Shown here: positions 37,000 through 49,268 of the stretch, in pieces
Numbering within the stretch: position 1 is the stretch's first letter
Layout of the letters: each line of letters begins with the position of its first letter
Translations under genes and position numbers: made by a program
Assembly: GCF_014202825.1 (NCBI RefSeq)
Contig: NZ_JACHHP010000002.1
Span: forward strand, 620,001-684,000
Length of the DNA: 64,000 nt
Source of the DNA: Chiayiivirga flava
Lineage (GTDB): Bacteria > Pseudomonadota > Gammaproteobacteria > Xanthomonadales > Xanthomonadaceae
Reading direction: 5' to 3'
Notes under the pieces: model-generated
The model's database searches: none
The model's input: the letters and a program-made list of their open reading frames with translations, nothing else
Told to the model about the DNA's origin: nothing

Positions 37000-39066
37000 A
37001 TGTCGTCTGTCACGCGTCTGCCTGCCGTCTACCGCTTGCTGTTGGCAAGCGCGGTGCTCGCCCCCGGCGCCGCTGCGGCGCAGGCGGCCGAACCGACGGC
37101 CGAGCGACTCGACAGCATTCTCGTGCTCGGTCGCCGCGCCGACCTCGTCGGCGAAGCGGTGTCGGCCTCGGAAGGACGCGTCGGGCCAGAGGAGATCGCC
37201 GGGCGCCCGCTCCTGCGCACCGGCGACCTAATGGAATTCGTGCCGGGCCTCGTCGCCACCCAGCACTCGGGCAGCGGCAAGGCCAACCAGTATTTCCTGC
37301 GCGGCTTCAATCTCGACCACGGCACCGATTTCGCCACGTCCGTCGATGCGATGCCGGTCAACATGCGCAGCCACGGCCACGGCCAGGGCTACACCGATCT
37401 CAATTTCCTGATCCCCGAACTGGTGCAGGAGCTGACCTACCGGAAGGGCACCTACTACGCCGATGTCGGCGATTTTTCCGCCGCGGGATCGGCGCAGTTC
37501 CAGCTCGCCGACCGGCTCGATGCCGGACGCCTGGACCTGGGCCTGGGCGAGCACGGCTACGGACGCGGCGTGTTGGCCGATTCGCTGCAGGCCGGCGGCG
37601 GCGACCTGCTGCTCGGCGCCGAGCTGCAGCGCTACGACGGTCCGTGGGACGATGTCGACGAAGACGTCGACAAGAAAAACCTCATGCTGCGCTACAGCCG
37701 CGATGCCGGCGACGGTCGCACACACGTCACCGTGCTCGGCTACGACAACACCTGGAACTCGCCCGACCAGATCCCGCAGCGCGCGGTCGACGCCGGCCTC
37801 ATCACGGACCTGGGGTCGCTCGATACCACGCTCGGCGGCGAATCTTCGCGTCAAAGCGTGTCCGGCGGCTGGCACGGCGCGGCGCTCGGTGGCGAGTTGC
37901 GCGCCGATGCCTACCTGATCGACTACGACTTCGCGCTGTGGTCGAACTTCACCTATTTCCTCGACGATCCGGTGGGCGGAGATCAGTTCCAGCAGTTCGA
38001 CGAACGCCGCATCACCGGCTTCGATCTGTCGCAGCAGTGGAGCGGCGAGCGTTCGCGCTGGCGCGTGGGCGTGCAGGGCCGGCGCGACGACATCGAACGC
38101 GTCGGCCTGTCGCGGTCGCGAAACCGCGTGCCGACCACGCCGATCCGCGACGATGCGGTCGACGAAACCGGCTTCGGTATCCATGCCGCGCACGAGTTCC
38201 GCTTCTCCCCCACGTGGCGCAGCTATCTCGGCTGGCGTTACGACCGCTACGACTTCGACGTGACCGCGCTGCAGCCGGAGAACTCCGGCAGCGCCGACGA
38301 CGGCACCGCATCGGCCAAGGCCGCGCTGATCTGGCAGCCGGTCGACGCGGTCGAGACCTACCTCAGTTACGGCCAGGGCTTTCATTCCAACGACGCGCGC
38401 GGTACCACGCTGCGCGTGGATCCGGTCAGCGGAGAGCCGGCGTCGCCGGTCGATCCGCTGGTGGAGTCGGAAGGCTATGAGCTGGGCCTGCGCTGGTTCC
38501 TGAGCGAGCGGCTGCACGCCACCGCGGCGCTGTGGCACCTGGACCTGGATTCGGAATTGCTGTTTGTCGGCGACGCCGGCAACACCGAAGCCAGCCGGCC
38601 GAGCCGGCGCGACGGCATCGAGCTCGGCATGTACTGGTTCGGCCGCGACTGGCTCAGTGCGGAGGTGGAGTTGTCGTACACCGACACGCGCTTCCGTGAC
38701 GCCGATCCGGCCGGTCGCGACGTGCCCGGCTCGATCCCGCTGGTGGCGAGCGCGGGCCTGCGTGCGGACTTCGCGGACGGTTGGTCCGCGAGCGCGCGGG
38801 TGCGGCACCTCGGCGCCTATCCGCTGATCGAGGACGACAGCGTCGAATCGGACGGTTCGACCCTCCTCAACATGCGCGTGATGCGCGAATGGCAGCGCTT
38901 CGCGCTGAGCCTGGACATCCTCAATCTGCTCGATGCCGACGACCACGACATCGACTACTACTACGCGTCGCGCCTTCCGGGCGAGGCCGACGGCGGCGTG
39001 GAGGACATCCATTTCCACGTCTTCGAGCCGCGTGCGTTGCGCGTCACGGGACGCTGGTCGTTCTGA
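37000..39066 (+). CDS. TonB-dependent outer-membrane receptor, ligand unknown
   Basis: A 688-residue receptor. A signal peptide (about 1-28, ending AAAAQA) is followed by a TonB-box-like DSILVLG and a plug domain with RTGDLMEFVPGLVATQHSG, NQYFLRGFNLDHGTDFAT and a conserved RSHGHGQGYTDLNFLIPE stretch. A beta-barrel follows, ending in RALRVTGRWSF with the terminal Phe required for outer-membrane insertion. ATG 37000 is favoured over 36970 because GGAG lies before it and the signal peptide is of normal length. It is transcribed divergently from ggt and stands alone. No siderophore or sugar gene adjoins to reveal the ligand; the His-rich plug stretch might hint at a metal complex, but this is speculative. 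Confidence 0.9.
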   Translation: MSSVTRLPAVYRLLLASAVLAPGAAAAQAAEPTAERLDSILVLGRRADLVGEAVSASEGRVGPEEIAGRPLLRTGDLMEFVPGLVATQHSGSGKANQYFLRGFNLDHGTDFATSVDAMPVNMRSHGHGQGYTDLNFLIPELVQELTYRKGTYYADVGDFSAAGSAQFQLADRLDAGRLDLGLGEHGYGRGVLADSLQAGGGDLLLGAELQRYDGPWDDVDEDVDKKNLMLRYSRDAGDGRTHVTVLGYDNTWNSPDQIPQRAVDAGLITDLGSLDTTLGGESSRQSVSGGWHGAALGGELRADAYLIDYDFALWSNFTYFLDDPVGGDQFQQFDERRITGFDLSQQWSGERSRWRVGVQGRRDDIERVGLSRSRNRVPTTPIRDDAVDETGFGIHAAHEFRFSPTWRSYLGWRYDRYDFDVTALQPENSGSADDGTASAKAALIWQPVDAVETYLSYGQGFHSNDARGTTLRVDPVSGEPASPVDPLVESEGYELGLRWFLSERLHATAALWHLDLDSELLFVGDAGNTEASRPSRRDGIELGMYWFGRDWLSAEVELSYTDTRFRDADPAGRDVPGSIPLVASAGLRADFADGWSASARVRHLGAYPLIEDDSVESDGSTLLNMRVMREWQRFALSLDILNLLDADDHDIDYYYASRLPGEADGGVEDIHFHVFEPRALRVTGRWSF

Positions 39067-39070
39067 GGCG

Positions 39071-39970
39071 TTACCCGATCAGCCAGTGCCACAGCGGCAG
39101 CGTGAGCATCGACAGCAGCGTGCCGTAGCCGACGAGCGCGGCCGCCAGCGTCGGAGCGAGGCGGTGCGAGATCGCGAGCGCGCCGGCGGTGATCATCGGC
39201 GGCATGGCGGTTTCCAGCACCACGGCGTCGGCCTGCAGGCCGCGCAGCCCGAGCAGCGCGACCAGGCCCAGCGCCAGCAGCGGCATCAGCAGCAGTTTCA
39301 GCGCGAGGCCTGCACCGAGCGGTGCGAGCTGCTCGCGTGGCAGGCGCAGTTGCAGCTGCAGGCCGACGGCCAGCGCCACGACCGGCAGCAGCGCGTCCGA
39401 CAGGCGCAGCAGCACCGCGTCGATCGCGTGCGGCGGCTGCGCCGGCATCACGGTGAGCGCCACCACCAGGGCCACGAACGGCGGAAACGTCAGCACCTTG
39501 CGCGCGCTCTGCGCCGGCGTGGGCGGCGCCTCGCCGCCGTATCTCGCCAAGACCCACAAGCCCCACGTGGCGAGGATCAGGAACGAGCCGAACTGGTCGT
39601 AGATCACGGCCGTCGGCAACGCCGCGTCGCCGAGCAGCGCGAGCGTCAGTGGATACCCGAGGTACGAGGTATTGCCCAGACCGATGCAGAGCATCAGTGC
39701 GGCGCGCGTGCCGACATCGAGCTTCAGCGGCCGCGTCAGCAACCGCACGCACACGATCGTCGCGACCAGCACCGCCCAGGGGACCGCCGCCACCGCGAGC
39801 ACCTCCGCACCGATCGACAGGCGCGATGCGTAGCGCAGGATGGCCGCGGGCAACAGCACGTAGAGCGCGAACTGGTTGAGCGTGTCGGCGGCGTTGGCCG
39901 GAAACAGGCGCCGGCACAGCATGCCCAGCGCGAGCATCAGCAGGATCAGGAAGAACGCGTCGAAGGCCAT
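39071..39970 (-). CDS. AEC-family (auxin efflux carrier-like) transporter
   Basis: A 299-residue inner-membrane protein with about ten hydrophobic segments in two inverted halves, separated by a short cytoplasmic loop (ARYGGEAPPTPAQSARKVLTFPP). NQFALYVLLPAAILRYAS near the start, LCIGLGNTSYLGYPLTLALLG and the C-terminal AVVLETAMPPMITAGALA with its paired prolines are typical of AEC/malonate-type carriers. Bacterial members move small organic acids; the substrate is not predictable. The start is ATG 39970 (MAFDAFF), since the upstream ATG at 39994 adds a polar extension. It converges with the TonB receptor gene, leaving 4 bp between them. Confidence 0.88.
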   Translation of the reverse strand: MAFDAFFLILLMLALGMLCRRLFPANAADTLNQFALYVLLPAAILRYASRLSIGAEVLAVAAVPWAVLVATIVCVRLLTRPLKLDVGTRAALMLCIGLGNTSYLGYPLTLALLGDAALPTAVIYDQFGSFLILATWGLWVLARYGGEAPPTPAQSARKVLTFPPFVALVVALTVMPAQPPHAIDAVLLRLSDALLPVVALAVGLQLQLRLPREQLAPLGAGLALKLLLMPLLALGLVALLGLRGLQADAVVLETAMPPMITAGALAISHRLAPTLAAALVGYGTLLSMLTLPLWHWLIG

Positions 39971-40052
39971 GCGGATCGGGAGTGTTGCGTGCACCGCAGC
40001 ATAGCCGCTGCGGCAGCAGCGGGCCGTACGACGATGGTGTGAGCGCGGCGCG

Positions 40053-42950
<2,898 letters not shown>

Positions 42951-42958
42951 GCTGCGGC

Positions 42959-44155
42959 TCAGGCGTCGGGCCGGCGCCAGCGCGAGATCACCTGCGCAAG
43001 CTGGTCGCCGGGCACGGCGCGTCCGATGAGGTAGCCCTGTGCGCAGGTGCAGCCGAGTTCGGCCAGCATCTGCCATTCCTCGATGGTTTCCACGCCCTCG
43101 GCCACCACGCGCAGGCCGAGCTTGCGCGCAAGCTCCAGGCTCGCCTCGATCACCGCGCGCTTGCGCGGCTGCGCCGGCGCGCCGCTGACGAAGCTGCGAT
43201 CGATCTTCAGCTCGGTGAACGGAATCTGCGACAGCTGCGAGAGCGAGCTGTAGCCGGTGCCGAAATCGTCGACCGACAGTCCGAAGCCCTTGAGCCGCAG
43301 GCGCGCCAGCACGTTCAGCGCCGCCGCCGCTTCGCCCATCACCGAGCCTTCGGTGATCTCCAGCACCACGTCGCGCGGGTCCACGCCGTGGCTGAGCACG
43401 ATGCGCTGGAAGCGATCGGCGGCGGCGACGTCGGCAAGGTTGAGCATCGAGACGTTGACCGACACCTTCAGCCGCAGCCCGGCGCGCTCCCAGCGGTTGC
43501 GCCACGCGCAGGCCTTCTCCAGCACGAGGTCGGTGAAGCGGTCGATCATGCCCTCGCGTTCGATCGCCTCGACGAACTGCGCCGGCCGCACCACGCTGCC
43601 GTCGCGGCGGCGCCAGCGCGCGAGCGCCTCGACGCCGTCGACATGGCCGTTTGCGAAGGTCGCCTGCGGCTGGAAGAACGGCACGAATTCGTCGCGCTCG
43701 AGGCCTTCGGCGAGCGCCTGCGGCGTGATGCCGATCGCGGTCTCGACGTCTTCCTCGTCCTGCGCGGTGTCGTACGCGGCCAGCACGTCGGCGAGCTTGG
43801 CGGCGGTCATCGGCTTTTCCACGCAGCCGAGCACGCGCAGGCCGTAGGCGCGCGCCATCGTCTGCACCGTGCCGAGCAGCGCCGGATCGAGCGCGGACGC
43901 CACCACCACCGCGTGCGCGAGCTTGCGCTGCGCGACATGGCCGATGAATTCGATGCCGTCCATGCCGGGCATGTCGAGATCGACGATGACCACGTCCTGG
44001 CGCTGCGCGGTCGCGGCCAAGGCCTGCAGCGCGGACTCGCCGTCGGCGGCCTCGGCGCAGCGCACCACGCCCAGTTCGGCGAGCAGGCGCAGCGCCATGC
44101 GGCGCTGGAAGCCGTGATCCTCGACCACCATGACGGTGAGTTCTGCGAGCTGCAT
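42959..44155 (-). CDS. response regulator with EAL phosphodiesterase output
   Basis: A 398-residue protein. The receiver (about 1-130) has the acidic pair in VVEDHGFQ, phosphoacceptor Asp59 (IVDLDMPGMDG) and Lys in EKP. The EAL domain (about 145-395) has EAL at 176-178 (GVEALARW), VSVNVSM, EITEGS, DDFGTGYSSLSQL, KIDRSFV, AEGVET and QGYLIGR, so all residues needed for Mg2+-dependent c-di-GMP hydrolysis seem present. AGGGGACGGA precedes ATG 44155. The gene is translationally close to the hybrid kinase downstream, suggesting that phosphorylation by this kinase tunes c-di-GMP breakdown. Confidence 0.93.
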   Translation of the reverse strand: MQLAELTVMVVEDHGFQRRMALRLLAELGVVRCAEAADGESALQALAATAQRQDVVIVDLDMPGMDGIEFIGHVAQRKLAHAVVVASALDPALLGTVQTMARAYGLRVLGCVEKPMTAAKLADVLAAYDTAQDEEDVETAIGITPQALAEGLERDEFVPFFQPQATFANGHVDGVEALARWRRRDGSVVRPAQFVEAIEREGMIDRFTDLVLEKACAWRNRWERAGLRLKVSVNVSMLNLADVAAADRFQRIVLSHGVDPRDVVLEITEGSVMGEAAAALNVLARLRLKGFGLSVDDFGTGYSSLSQLSQIPFTELKIDRSFVSGAPAQPRKRAVIEASLELARKLGLRVVAEGVETIEEWQMLAELGCTCAQGYLIGRAVPGDQLAQVISRWRRPDA

Positions 44156-44286
44156 TCCGTCCCCTGCCGCCGCGTGGCGCCGCGCCGCGGAAGGCGCGCC
44201 GGTCGGGCGAGCCTAGCGCGTGCACAGGTGGCGGGGAAGGGGACGGCGGTGAACCGGCATGTCGCCGCCGCCGTGGCGGACGCGGG

Positions 44287-45093
44287 TCAGTCGGTCGCGT
44301 CGCCGTCGCGGCGCGGGCGGAAGGGCACCACCACGCCGCGCGGTGCCGGATCGGGTCGCTGCCACAGCACCGGCACGTCGCGCGGTGCCGGCGGTTCGTA
44401 GAGATCGCGTTCCTCGGCCGCGAGCGTGTCTTCGAGCGCGCGTATCGATTCGTCCTCCAGCTCCCAGCTGTATTTCTTGCGCGCCGGCAGCGGGTCGCGC
44501 GCACGCCACAGCAGCGCGGCGGCGACGCCGCTCATCGCACCGAACAGGTGCGCCTCCCACGAGATCTGCGGATCGCCGGGGAAGACGGTCAGCAGCATGC
44601 CGCCGTACAGCAGGAACGCGATCATCAGGGCCGCGATGCCGGCCCGATCGCGCCGCAGCAGGCCCAGCGTGAACAGCAGGAACATCAGCCCGTGGTTGAG
44701 TCCGCTCGCGCCCAGGTGCACCGAGTCGCGTCCGAACAGCCAGATGCCCAGGCCCGAGCCGAGCCAGATCAGCGCGATGGCGCGCGTCGCCGCGCGCGGA
44801 TACAGCGCCAGCGTTAGCGTGCCGAGGACCAGCAGCGGCAGGGTGTTGTTGAGCAGGTGCCCGAACGAGCCGTGCAGCAGCGGCGCGGCGACGAGGCCGA
44901 TCAACCCGGGCACGCTGCCGGGCCGCACGCCCAGCCCCGACAGCGATTGGCCGAGCCACACCTCCAGCATCTTGATCCACCACAGCAGCGCGACGAAGCA
45001 AAGGCTCAGCAGCAGGGCGCCGAAGAACCGGCTGCGGTCGTGGCGCGCCTGGGCGACGGGATCGGCGGGCGTTTCGGGGATGGGCAGGTCCAT
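44287..45093 (-). CDS. rhomboid-family intramembrane serine protease
   Basis: A 268-residue polytopic protease. Catalytic Ser130 lies in HLGASGLNHG (the GxSG motif). Catalytic His182 lies in WEAHLFGAMSG. The oxyanion pair HxxxN is His79/Asn83 (GHLLNNT). About six membrane helices are visible, followed by a cytoplasmic C-terminal tail of about 70 charged residues ending RPRRDGDATD. It cleaves membrane proteins within or near the bilayer; the substrate is unknown. It lies 55 bp from the terC-family gene and may be co-transcribed with it. Confidence 0.9.
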   Translation of the reverse strand: MDLPIPETPADPVAQARHDRSRFFGALLLSLCFVALLWWIKMLEVWLGQSLSGLGVRPGSVPGLIGLVAAPLLHGSFGHLLNNTLPLLVLGTLTLALYPRAATRAIALIWLGSGLGIWLFGRDSVHLGASGLNHGLMFLLFTLGLLRRDRAGIAALMIAFLLYGGMLLTVFPGDPQISWEAHLFGAMSGVAAALLWRARDPLPARKKYSWELEDESIRALEDTLAAEERDLYEPPAPRDVPVLWQRPDPAPRGVVVPFRPRRDGDATD

Positions 45094-45148
45094 CGGCGTT
45101 ATCTGAGGCTCGGCGCGGGCGGAGTCAAGGCCGCCGCGCGGCGCGGCC

Positions 45149-46123
45149 TCAGAGCGGATTGCCGGGCTTGGGCTCCTTGTTCCGCGGCTTGATGACGAGG
45201 CTGAGCACCATCGAGGTCGCGATGCACACGGCCACCATGCCGAGCGACGCGCCGATCGGCACCTTCCAGAAATCGACGATCAGCATCTTCGTGCCGATGA
45301 AGATCAGCACCGCGGCAAGGCCGTACGCGAGCAGGTGGAACTTGTCGGCGGCGCCGGCGAGCAGGAAGAACATCGCGCGCAGGCCGAGCACGGCGAACAC
45401 GTTCGAGGTGAGCACGATGAACGGGTCCTCGGTGATCGCGAAGATGGCCGGGATCGAATCGACCGCGAAGATCACGTCGGTGATGCCGATCATCGCCACC
45501 ACCACGAACAGCGGCGTGTAGCGGCGGATGCCGTCCTCGCGCACGATGAAGGCATCGCCGTGGTAGTTCGGCGTCAGCGGCAGGTGGTTGCGCATCCAGC
45601 GCAGCAGCGGATTGTTGTCCAGGTCCGGCTCCTGCCCGGCGCTCCACAGCATCTTGATGCCGGTCAGCAGCAGGAATGCGCCGAACACGTAGAGGATCCA
45701 GTGGAATTGTGCGATCAGGGCCGCGCCGATGAAGATCATGATCGCGCGCAGCACGATGGCGCCGAGCACGCCGTAGATCAGCACGCGCTGCTGCTGTTCG
45801 GCCGGCACGGCGAAGTACGAGAAGATCATCAGGAACACGAAGATGTTGTCGACCGCGAGCGATTTCTCCACGAGGTAGCCGGTGAAGAACTCCATCGCCA
45901 CGCGTTCGGCCTCGGCCGCGCCGAGCGGTTCGATCAGGTACCACCACAGCAGCACGTTGAACACCAGCGCCAGCGCGATCCAGCCCGCGCTCCACCACAG
46001 CGCCTCCTTGGTGGAGACCTTGTGCGGGCCCTTGCTGCGCATGAGGAGCAGATCGACCGCGAGCGCGGCCAGCACGAGGACCGTGAAGCCGATCCACATC
46101 CACGGTGTTCCGATGGTTTCCAT
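45149..46123 (-). CDS. TerC/Alx-family membrane transporter, probably Mn2+ export
   Basis: A 324-residue inner-membrane protein with about nine helices. TerC landmarks are FFTGYLVEKSLAVDNIFVFLMIFSYF and the second half's GITDVIFAVDSIPAIFAITEDPFIVLTSNVFAVLGLRAMF, with paired acidic metal-binding Asp residues in both halves. The Alx branch exports manganese. A yybP-ykoY-type Mn2+ riboswitch in the 5' leader strongly supports that role. A perfect GGAGGCGAT immediately precedes ATG 46123, fixing the start and placing the ribosome binding site where riboswitch folding could mask it. Confidence 0.93.
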   Translation of the reverse strand: METIGTPWMWIGFTVLVLAALAVDLLLMRSKGPHKVSTKEALWWSAGWIALALVFNVLLWWYLIEPLGAAEAERVAMEFFTGYLVEKSLAVDNIFVFLMIFSYFAVPAEQQQRVLIYGVLGAIVLRAIMIFIGAALIAQFHWILYVFGAFLLLTGIKMLWSAGQEPDLDNNPLLRWMRNHLPLTPNYHGDAFIVREDGIRRYTPLFVVVAMIGITDVIFAVDSIPAIFAITEDPFIVLTSNVFAVLGLRAMFFLLAGAADKFHLLAYGLAAVLIFIGTKMLIVDFWKVPIGASLGMVAVCIATSMVLSLVIKPRNKEPKPGNPL

Positions 46124-46197
46124 ATCGCCTCCGAGTAATCCAAGACACGGTCCGCACGCGGCGGACGTTGCCCGGATTCCGGACGCACCTCCGCCGT

Positions 46198-46312
46198 CGT
46201 GGCGAAGGTCTTGCTCGCAGGCGGCGCGTCGATCGACGCGCGTCCTGCCTGCCGCACCGGGATCTTGCGATCCGTACTGACGATGCGGTAGCGCAGAGCT
46301 ACTCCCCTTCTG
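46198..46312 (-). ncRNA. yybP-ykoY manganese riboswitch
   Basis: On the minus strand the leader carries GGGGAGTAGC (from about 46307), then GTCAGTACGGATCG and a CCCGGTGCGGC segment, and closes with GCAAGACCTTCGCC (46214-46201). These are the conserved 5' loop, middle helix and 3' loop of the yybP-ykoY aptamer. It lies about 75 bp upstream of the TerC start. In E. coli the same element controls alx and mntP and turns expression on when Mn2+ binds. A 7-bp hairpin (CGCGTCGATCGACGCG, 46225-46240) is a variable arm. Exact ends are approximate. Confidence 0.85.
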
Positions 46313-46640
46313 GGTTCCCGAAAGGGCGGTAACGCAGCCCTCCGGTCCGTTACTTTTGGCATGGGAAACGGCCGGCGTCAAGTCGGGACCGGAACCGTCG
46401 CCGCCCGGCGACCTGCGGACCGACGGGCCGCAGGCAACACGGAACGCGGATCGTGCATCCAAGTCGACGCGCCATCGAGGTCGGACGGCGCGCCCGCCGC
46501 CCCGCGCATGGGGTGCCCATCACGGGATTGCCGAGAGAGTCCATGCACGACGCGAGCCGAGGCGAAATTCATGGCAGCATCCGGAACTTCCCCGCCGCGC
46601 GCCCGGTCTTGCGCCCGGTCGCACGCAACGAGCCCGCCGC
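46313..46640. other. divergent intergenic region between the riboswitch and the ABC operon
   Basis: 328 bp with no gene-like frame. It must hold the terC promoter (minus) and the ABC operon promoter (plus), but I cannot assign convincing -35/-10 elements. Confidence 0.35.
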
Positions 46641-47315
46641 ATGATCGAACTGCACGCCATCGAACGCCGCTACGCCATGAGCGGGCAGACCGTCCGCGCG
46701 CTCGACGGCGTGGATCTCGCCATCGCGCGCGGCGCCTTCGTCGCGCTGACGGGCCCGTCGGGGTCGGGCAAGTCGACCCTGCTCAACGTGCTCGGCTGTC
46801 TCGACCGGCCCGACGCGGGACGCTACGCCCTCGATGGCGTGGACGTGCAGGCCCTCGACGACGAAGCATCGAGCGAGCTGCGCAACCGCCGCATCGGCTT
46901 CGTGTTCCAGAGTTTCCACCTGCTGCCCCGGCTGTCGGTGCTGGAGAACGTGCTGCTGCCGCTGCGCTTTGCGCGCGTGCCGGATCCGCAGGCCGGCGCA
47001 CGTGCCATGCACCTGCTCGAACGCGTGGGGCTGCAGGACCGCGTCGACCACCGCCCGGGGCAGCTGTCCGGCGGCCAGATGCAGCGTGCCGCCATCGCCC
47101 GGGCGCTTGTGCTGCAGCCCGCGCTGCTGCTCGCCGATGAACCCACCGGCAACCTCGACTCGAAAAGCGCCGCCGACGTGCTCGCCCTCATCGGCGAGGT
47201 GCATGCGGGCGGCCAGACCGTGGTGCTGGTGACGCACGACGCGGACGTCGCCGGCGTCGCGCAGCGCCAGATCCGCCTGCGCGACGGGAAGATCGAGCAT
47301 GATTCGGCCCACTGA
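46641..47315 (+). CDS. MacB/LolD-type ABC transporter ATPase
   Basis: A 224-residue ATPase: Walker A GPSGSGKSTLLNVLG (about residues 38-52), Q-loop FVFQSFHLLPRLSVLENVLLPL, signature LSGGQMQRAAIARAL (about 139-153), Walker B LLLADEPTGNLDSKSA and H-loop THD. It belongs to the class that powers FtsX-fold permeases (MacB, LolCD, BceAB). It is the first gene of an operon that continues with three adaptors and a permease. Its 3' end overlaps the first adaptor by 17 bp. The start is at ATG 46641; no strong ribosome binding site is visible. Confidence 0.93.
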   Translation: MIELHAIERRYAMSGQTVRALDGVDLAIARGAFVALTGPSGSGKSTLLNVLGCLDRPDAGRYALDGVDVQALDDEASSELRNRRIGFVFQSFHLLPRLSVLENVLLPLRFARVPDPQAGARAMHLLERVGLQDRVDHRPGQLSGGQMQRAAIARALVLQPALLLADEPTGNLDSKSAADVLALIGEVHAGGQTVVLVTHDADVAGVAQRQIRLRDGKIEHDSAH

Positions 47316-48297
47316 GATGCTGCGCGCGGCGCTCGCGCTCGCGCTGCTGCCGGGCGCGCAGGCGCAGGCGCAGTCGATGTCGCTCAGCGGTGAGGTGCGC
47401 GCGCTCGGCGCCGAGGCCATCTACGTGCCGCCGTCCAATTCGTCGCCGGTGGTCCTGCGCTACTACGTGCCGCAGGGCGAGCGGGTGGAGCCGGGCGATG
47501 TGCTGGTGCGCATCGATCCGGGCCAGTCGCTGCGCCAGATCCGCGAACTCGACGCGCAGATCGAGCAGGCGCGCGCGACCGCCGCGAAGGAAGCCGCCGA
47601 GCTTGCGGTCAAGCAGGCCGACGCGCAGATCGCGCTGGTGCAGGCCGAGGCCGTGCGCGACAAGGCGCGCGTGGACGCGGCGATTCCCGCATCGGCGGTG
47701 TCGGCGCTGGATTTCGATCGCTACCGCGGCGAGCTCGAGCGCGCCGAGCGCGAACACGCGCTCAAGACCGAGGAGCTTGCCGCCGCACGCGCCGCCGTCG
47801 AACGCCGGCGCGCCGATGGTGCGCTGGAGATCCGCAAGCTGGAAACCGAACGCGATTTCCATCGGCTCCAGGTCGCCGCGTCCGAGCAGCGCGCCACGCG
47901 GGCCGGCATGGTGGTGCACGGCTTCGATCCGTGGCAGGGCACGCGCTACGACGAAGGCTCGTCGGCGCAGATGGGCAACCAGATCGGCGAGGTCATCGGC
48001 GACGGTGCGCTCGGCGTGCGCGCGTGGGCGCTCGAGCCGGAGCGTGCGTGGCTGGCGCCGGGGCAGGCGGTCACGCTGCTGTTCGATGCGTTGCCGGGCA
48101 CGCGCGCGCAGGGCCGCATCGAACGCATCGGCGGTGCGCCCGAGCCGAAGGCCGAATGGGGCAGCGCGCGCTGGTTCACGCTCGACATCGCATTCATCGA
48201 CGACGTCTCCGGCGCCGGCCTGCTGCCCGGGATGAGCGTGCGGGTGGCGGTGGACGCCGGCGTGCCCGGCGCCTCGACCGCGCGGAGCGCGCCGTGA
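47299..48297 (+). CDS. periplasmic adaptor-like protein 1 of the MacB-type system
   Basis: A 332-residue exported protein (signal peptide about 1-24, ending AQAQS). The first biotinyl-lipoyl half is VPQGERVEPGDVLVRID (about 57-73). A long coiled-coil hairpin (about 80-195) follows, rich in Ala/Glu/Arg, then a barrel region with GDGALGVRAWALEPERAWLAPGQAVTLLF and LLPGMSVRVAV at the end. It fits HlyD/MacA-type membrane-fusion proteins bridging a permease to a TolC-like channel. It overlaps the ATPase gene by 17 bp and the next adaptor by four bases, so all are translationally coupled. Confidence 0.8.
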   Translation: MIRPTEMLRAALALALLPGAQAQAQSMSLSGEVRALGAEAIYVPPSNSSPVVLRYYVPQGERVEPGDVLVRIDPGQSLRQIRELDAQIEQARATAAKEAAELAVKQADAQIALVQAEAVRDKARVDAAIPASAVSALDFDRYRGELERAEREHALKTEELAAARAAVERRRADGALEIRKLETERDFHRLQVAASEQRATRAGMVVHGFDPWQGTRYDEGSSAQMGNQIGEVIGDGALGVRAWALEPERAWLAPGQAVTLLFDALPGTRAQGRIERIGGAPEPKAEWGSARWFTLDIAFIDDVSGAGLLPGMSVRVAVDAGVPGASTARSAP

Positions 48298-49268
48298 GGT
48301 GCGCGCTGCTGGCCTGCGCCGTCGCGCTGCTGTTCGCCGGCGCGGCGCGGGCGCAAACGGCGGGCGACACGCTGCGGCTCGACGGCGAGGTGTTCGCGCG
48401 CCGCAGTGCGCAGATCGCGCCGCCGTCCATCGACGACCTGTGGCAACTCAACATCACGCAGCTGGCCGGCGACGGCGCGCCGGTCAAGGCCGGCGACATG
48501 GTGGTGGTGTTCGACGGCGGCGAAACGCAGCAGCGCCTCGTGGAGAAACAGAGCGCGCTCGCGGAAAAACGCAGCGAGCGCGAAAAACTGCTGCTGGAAC
48601 TGGCCGAACGCGAGCGCACCGAACGCCTCGCCACGGCCGAGCAGCTGAGCAAGCGCGACAAGGCGCAGCGCAAGGCGAGCCAGCCCGAGGACGCCATCGC
48701 CCGCGTCGCCTACCGCAAGCTCGTGATCGAGCGGCGCGAGGCCGAACGGCTGGCGGAGCTCGCGCAGCGGCGCGAGCGGCTGGCGGCCGAACAGCGGCGC
48801 CAGGAACTGCGTCTGGTCGATGCACAGCTGCAGCAGATCCAGACCGAAGTGGAAACGCTGCAGTCGGCCATCGCCTCGCTCACCGTCACCGCGCCGCGCG
48901 ACGGCGTGATGATGCATCGAAGCAGCTGGAACGGCGAGAAATTCGCCGTCGGCTCGCAGGTCTTCCGCGGTCAGTCGGTGGCCGAGATCCCCGACCTCGC
49001 CTCGCTCGCGGTGCGCGCCACGCTGCCCGAGCGCGACCTGCGCAAGCTCGCGCCCGGCGCGGCGGTGCGCGTGACGACCGAAGGCGGTGCCGGTGCCGCG
49101 CTCGACGGCCGCGTGGCGGAGATCGGGCGCATCGTGCGCAGCCGCTCGCGCGTGCAGCCGGTGCCGGTGATCGACGTCGTCATCGAGCTCGACGGCGACA
49201 CCGGCAAGCTCAAGCCCGGCCAGTCCGTGCGCGTGCAGGTGCGCGCGCCGGCGAAGGAGGCCGCGTGA
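48294..49268 (+). CDS. periplasmic adaptor-like protein 2
   Basis: A 324-residue exported protein starting at GTG 48294, which overlaps the previous stop (GTGA). Signal peptide about 1-20 (ARA-QT). The lipoyl half GAPVKAGDMVVVFDGGE is followed by a strongly charged coiled coil (about 75-190; many EKRSEREKL and RREAERLAEL stretches). The second lipoyl half is SLTVTAPRDGVMMHRSSWNGEKFAVGSQV-like. The beta-barrel contains ATLPERDLRKLAPGAAVRV and ends KLKPGQSVRVQVRAPA. This is a canonical HlyD/MacA adaptor. It overlaps the third adaptor by four bases. Confidence 0.85.
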   Translation: MRCALLACAVALLFAGAARAQTAGDTLRLDGEVFARRSAQIAPPSIDDLWQLNITQLAGDGAPVKAGDMVVVFDGGETQQRLVEKQSALAEKRSEREKLLLELAERERTERLATAEQLSKRDKAQRKASQPEDAIARVAYRKLVIERREAERLAELAQRRERLAAEQRRQELRLVDAQLQQIQTEVETLQSAIASLTVTAPRDGVMMHRSSWNGEKFAVGSQVFRGQSVAEIPDLASLAVRATLPERDLRKLAPGAAVRVTTEGGAGAALDGRVAEIGRIVRSRSRVQPVPVIDVVIELDGDTGKLKPGQSVRVQVRAPAKEAA

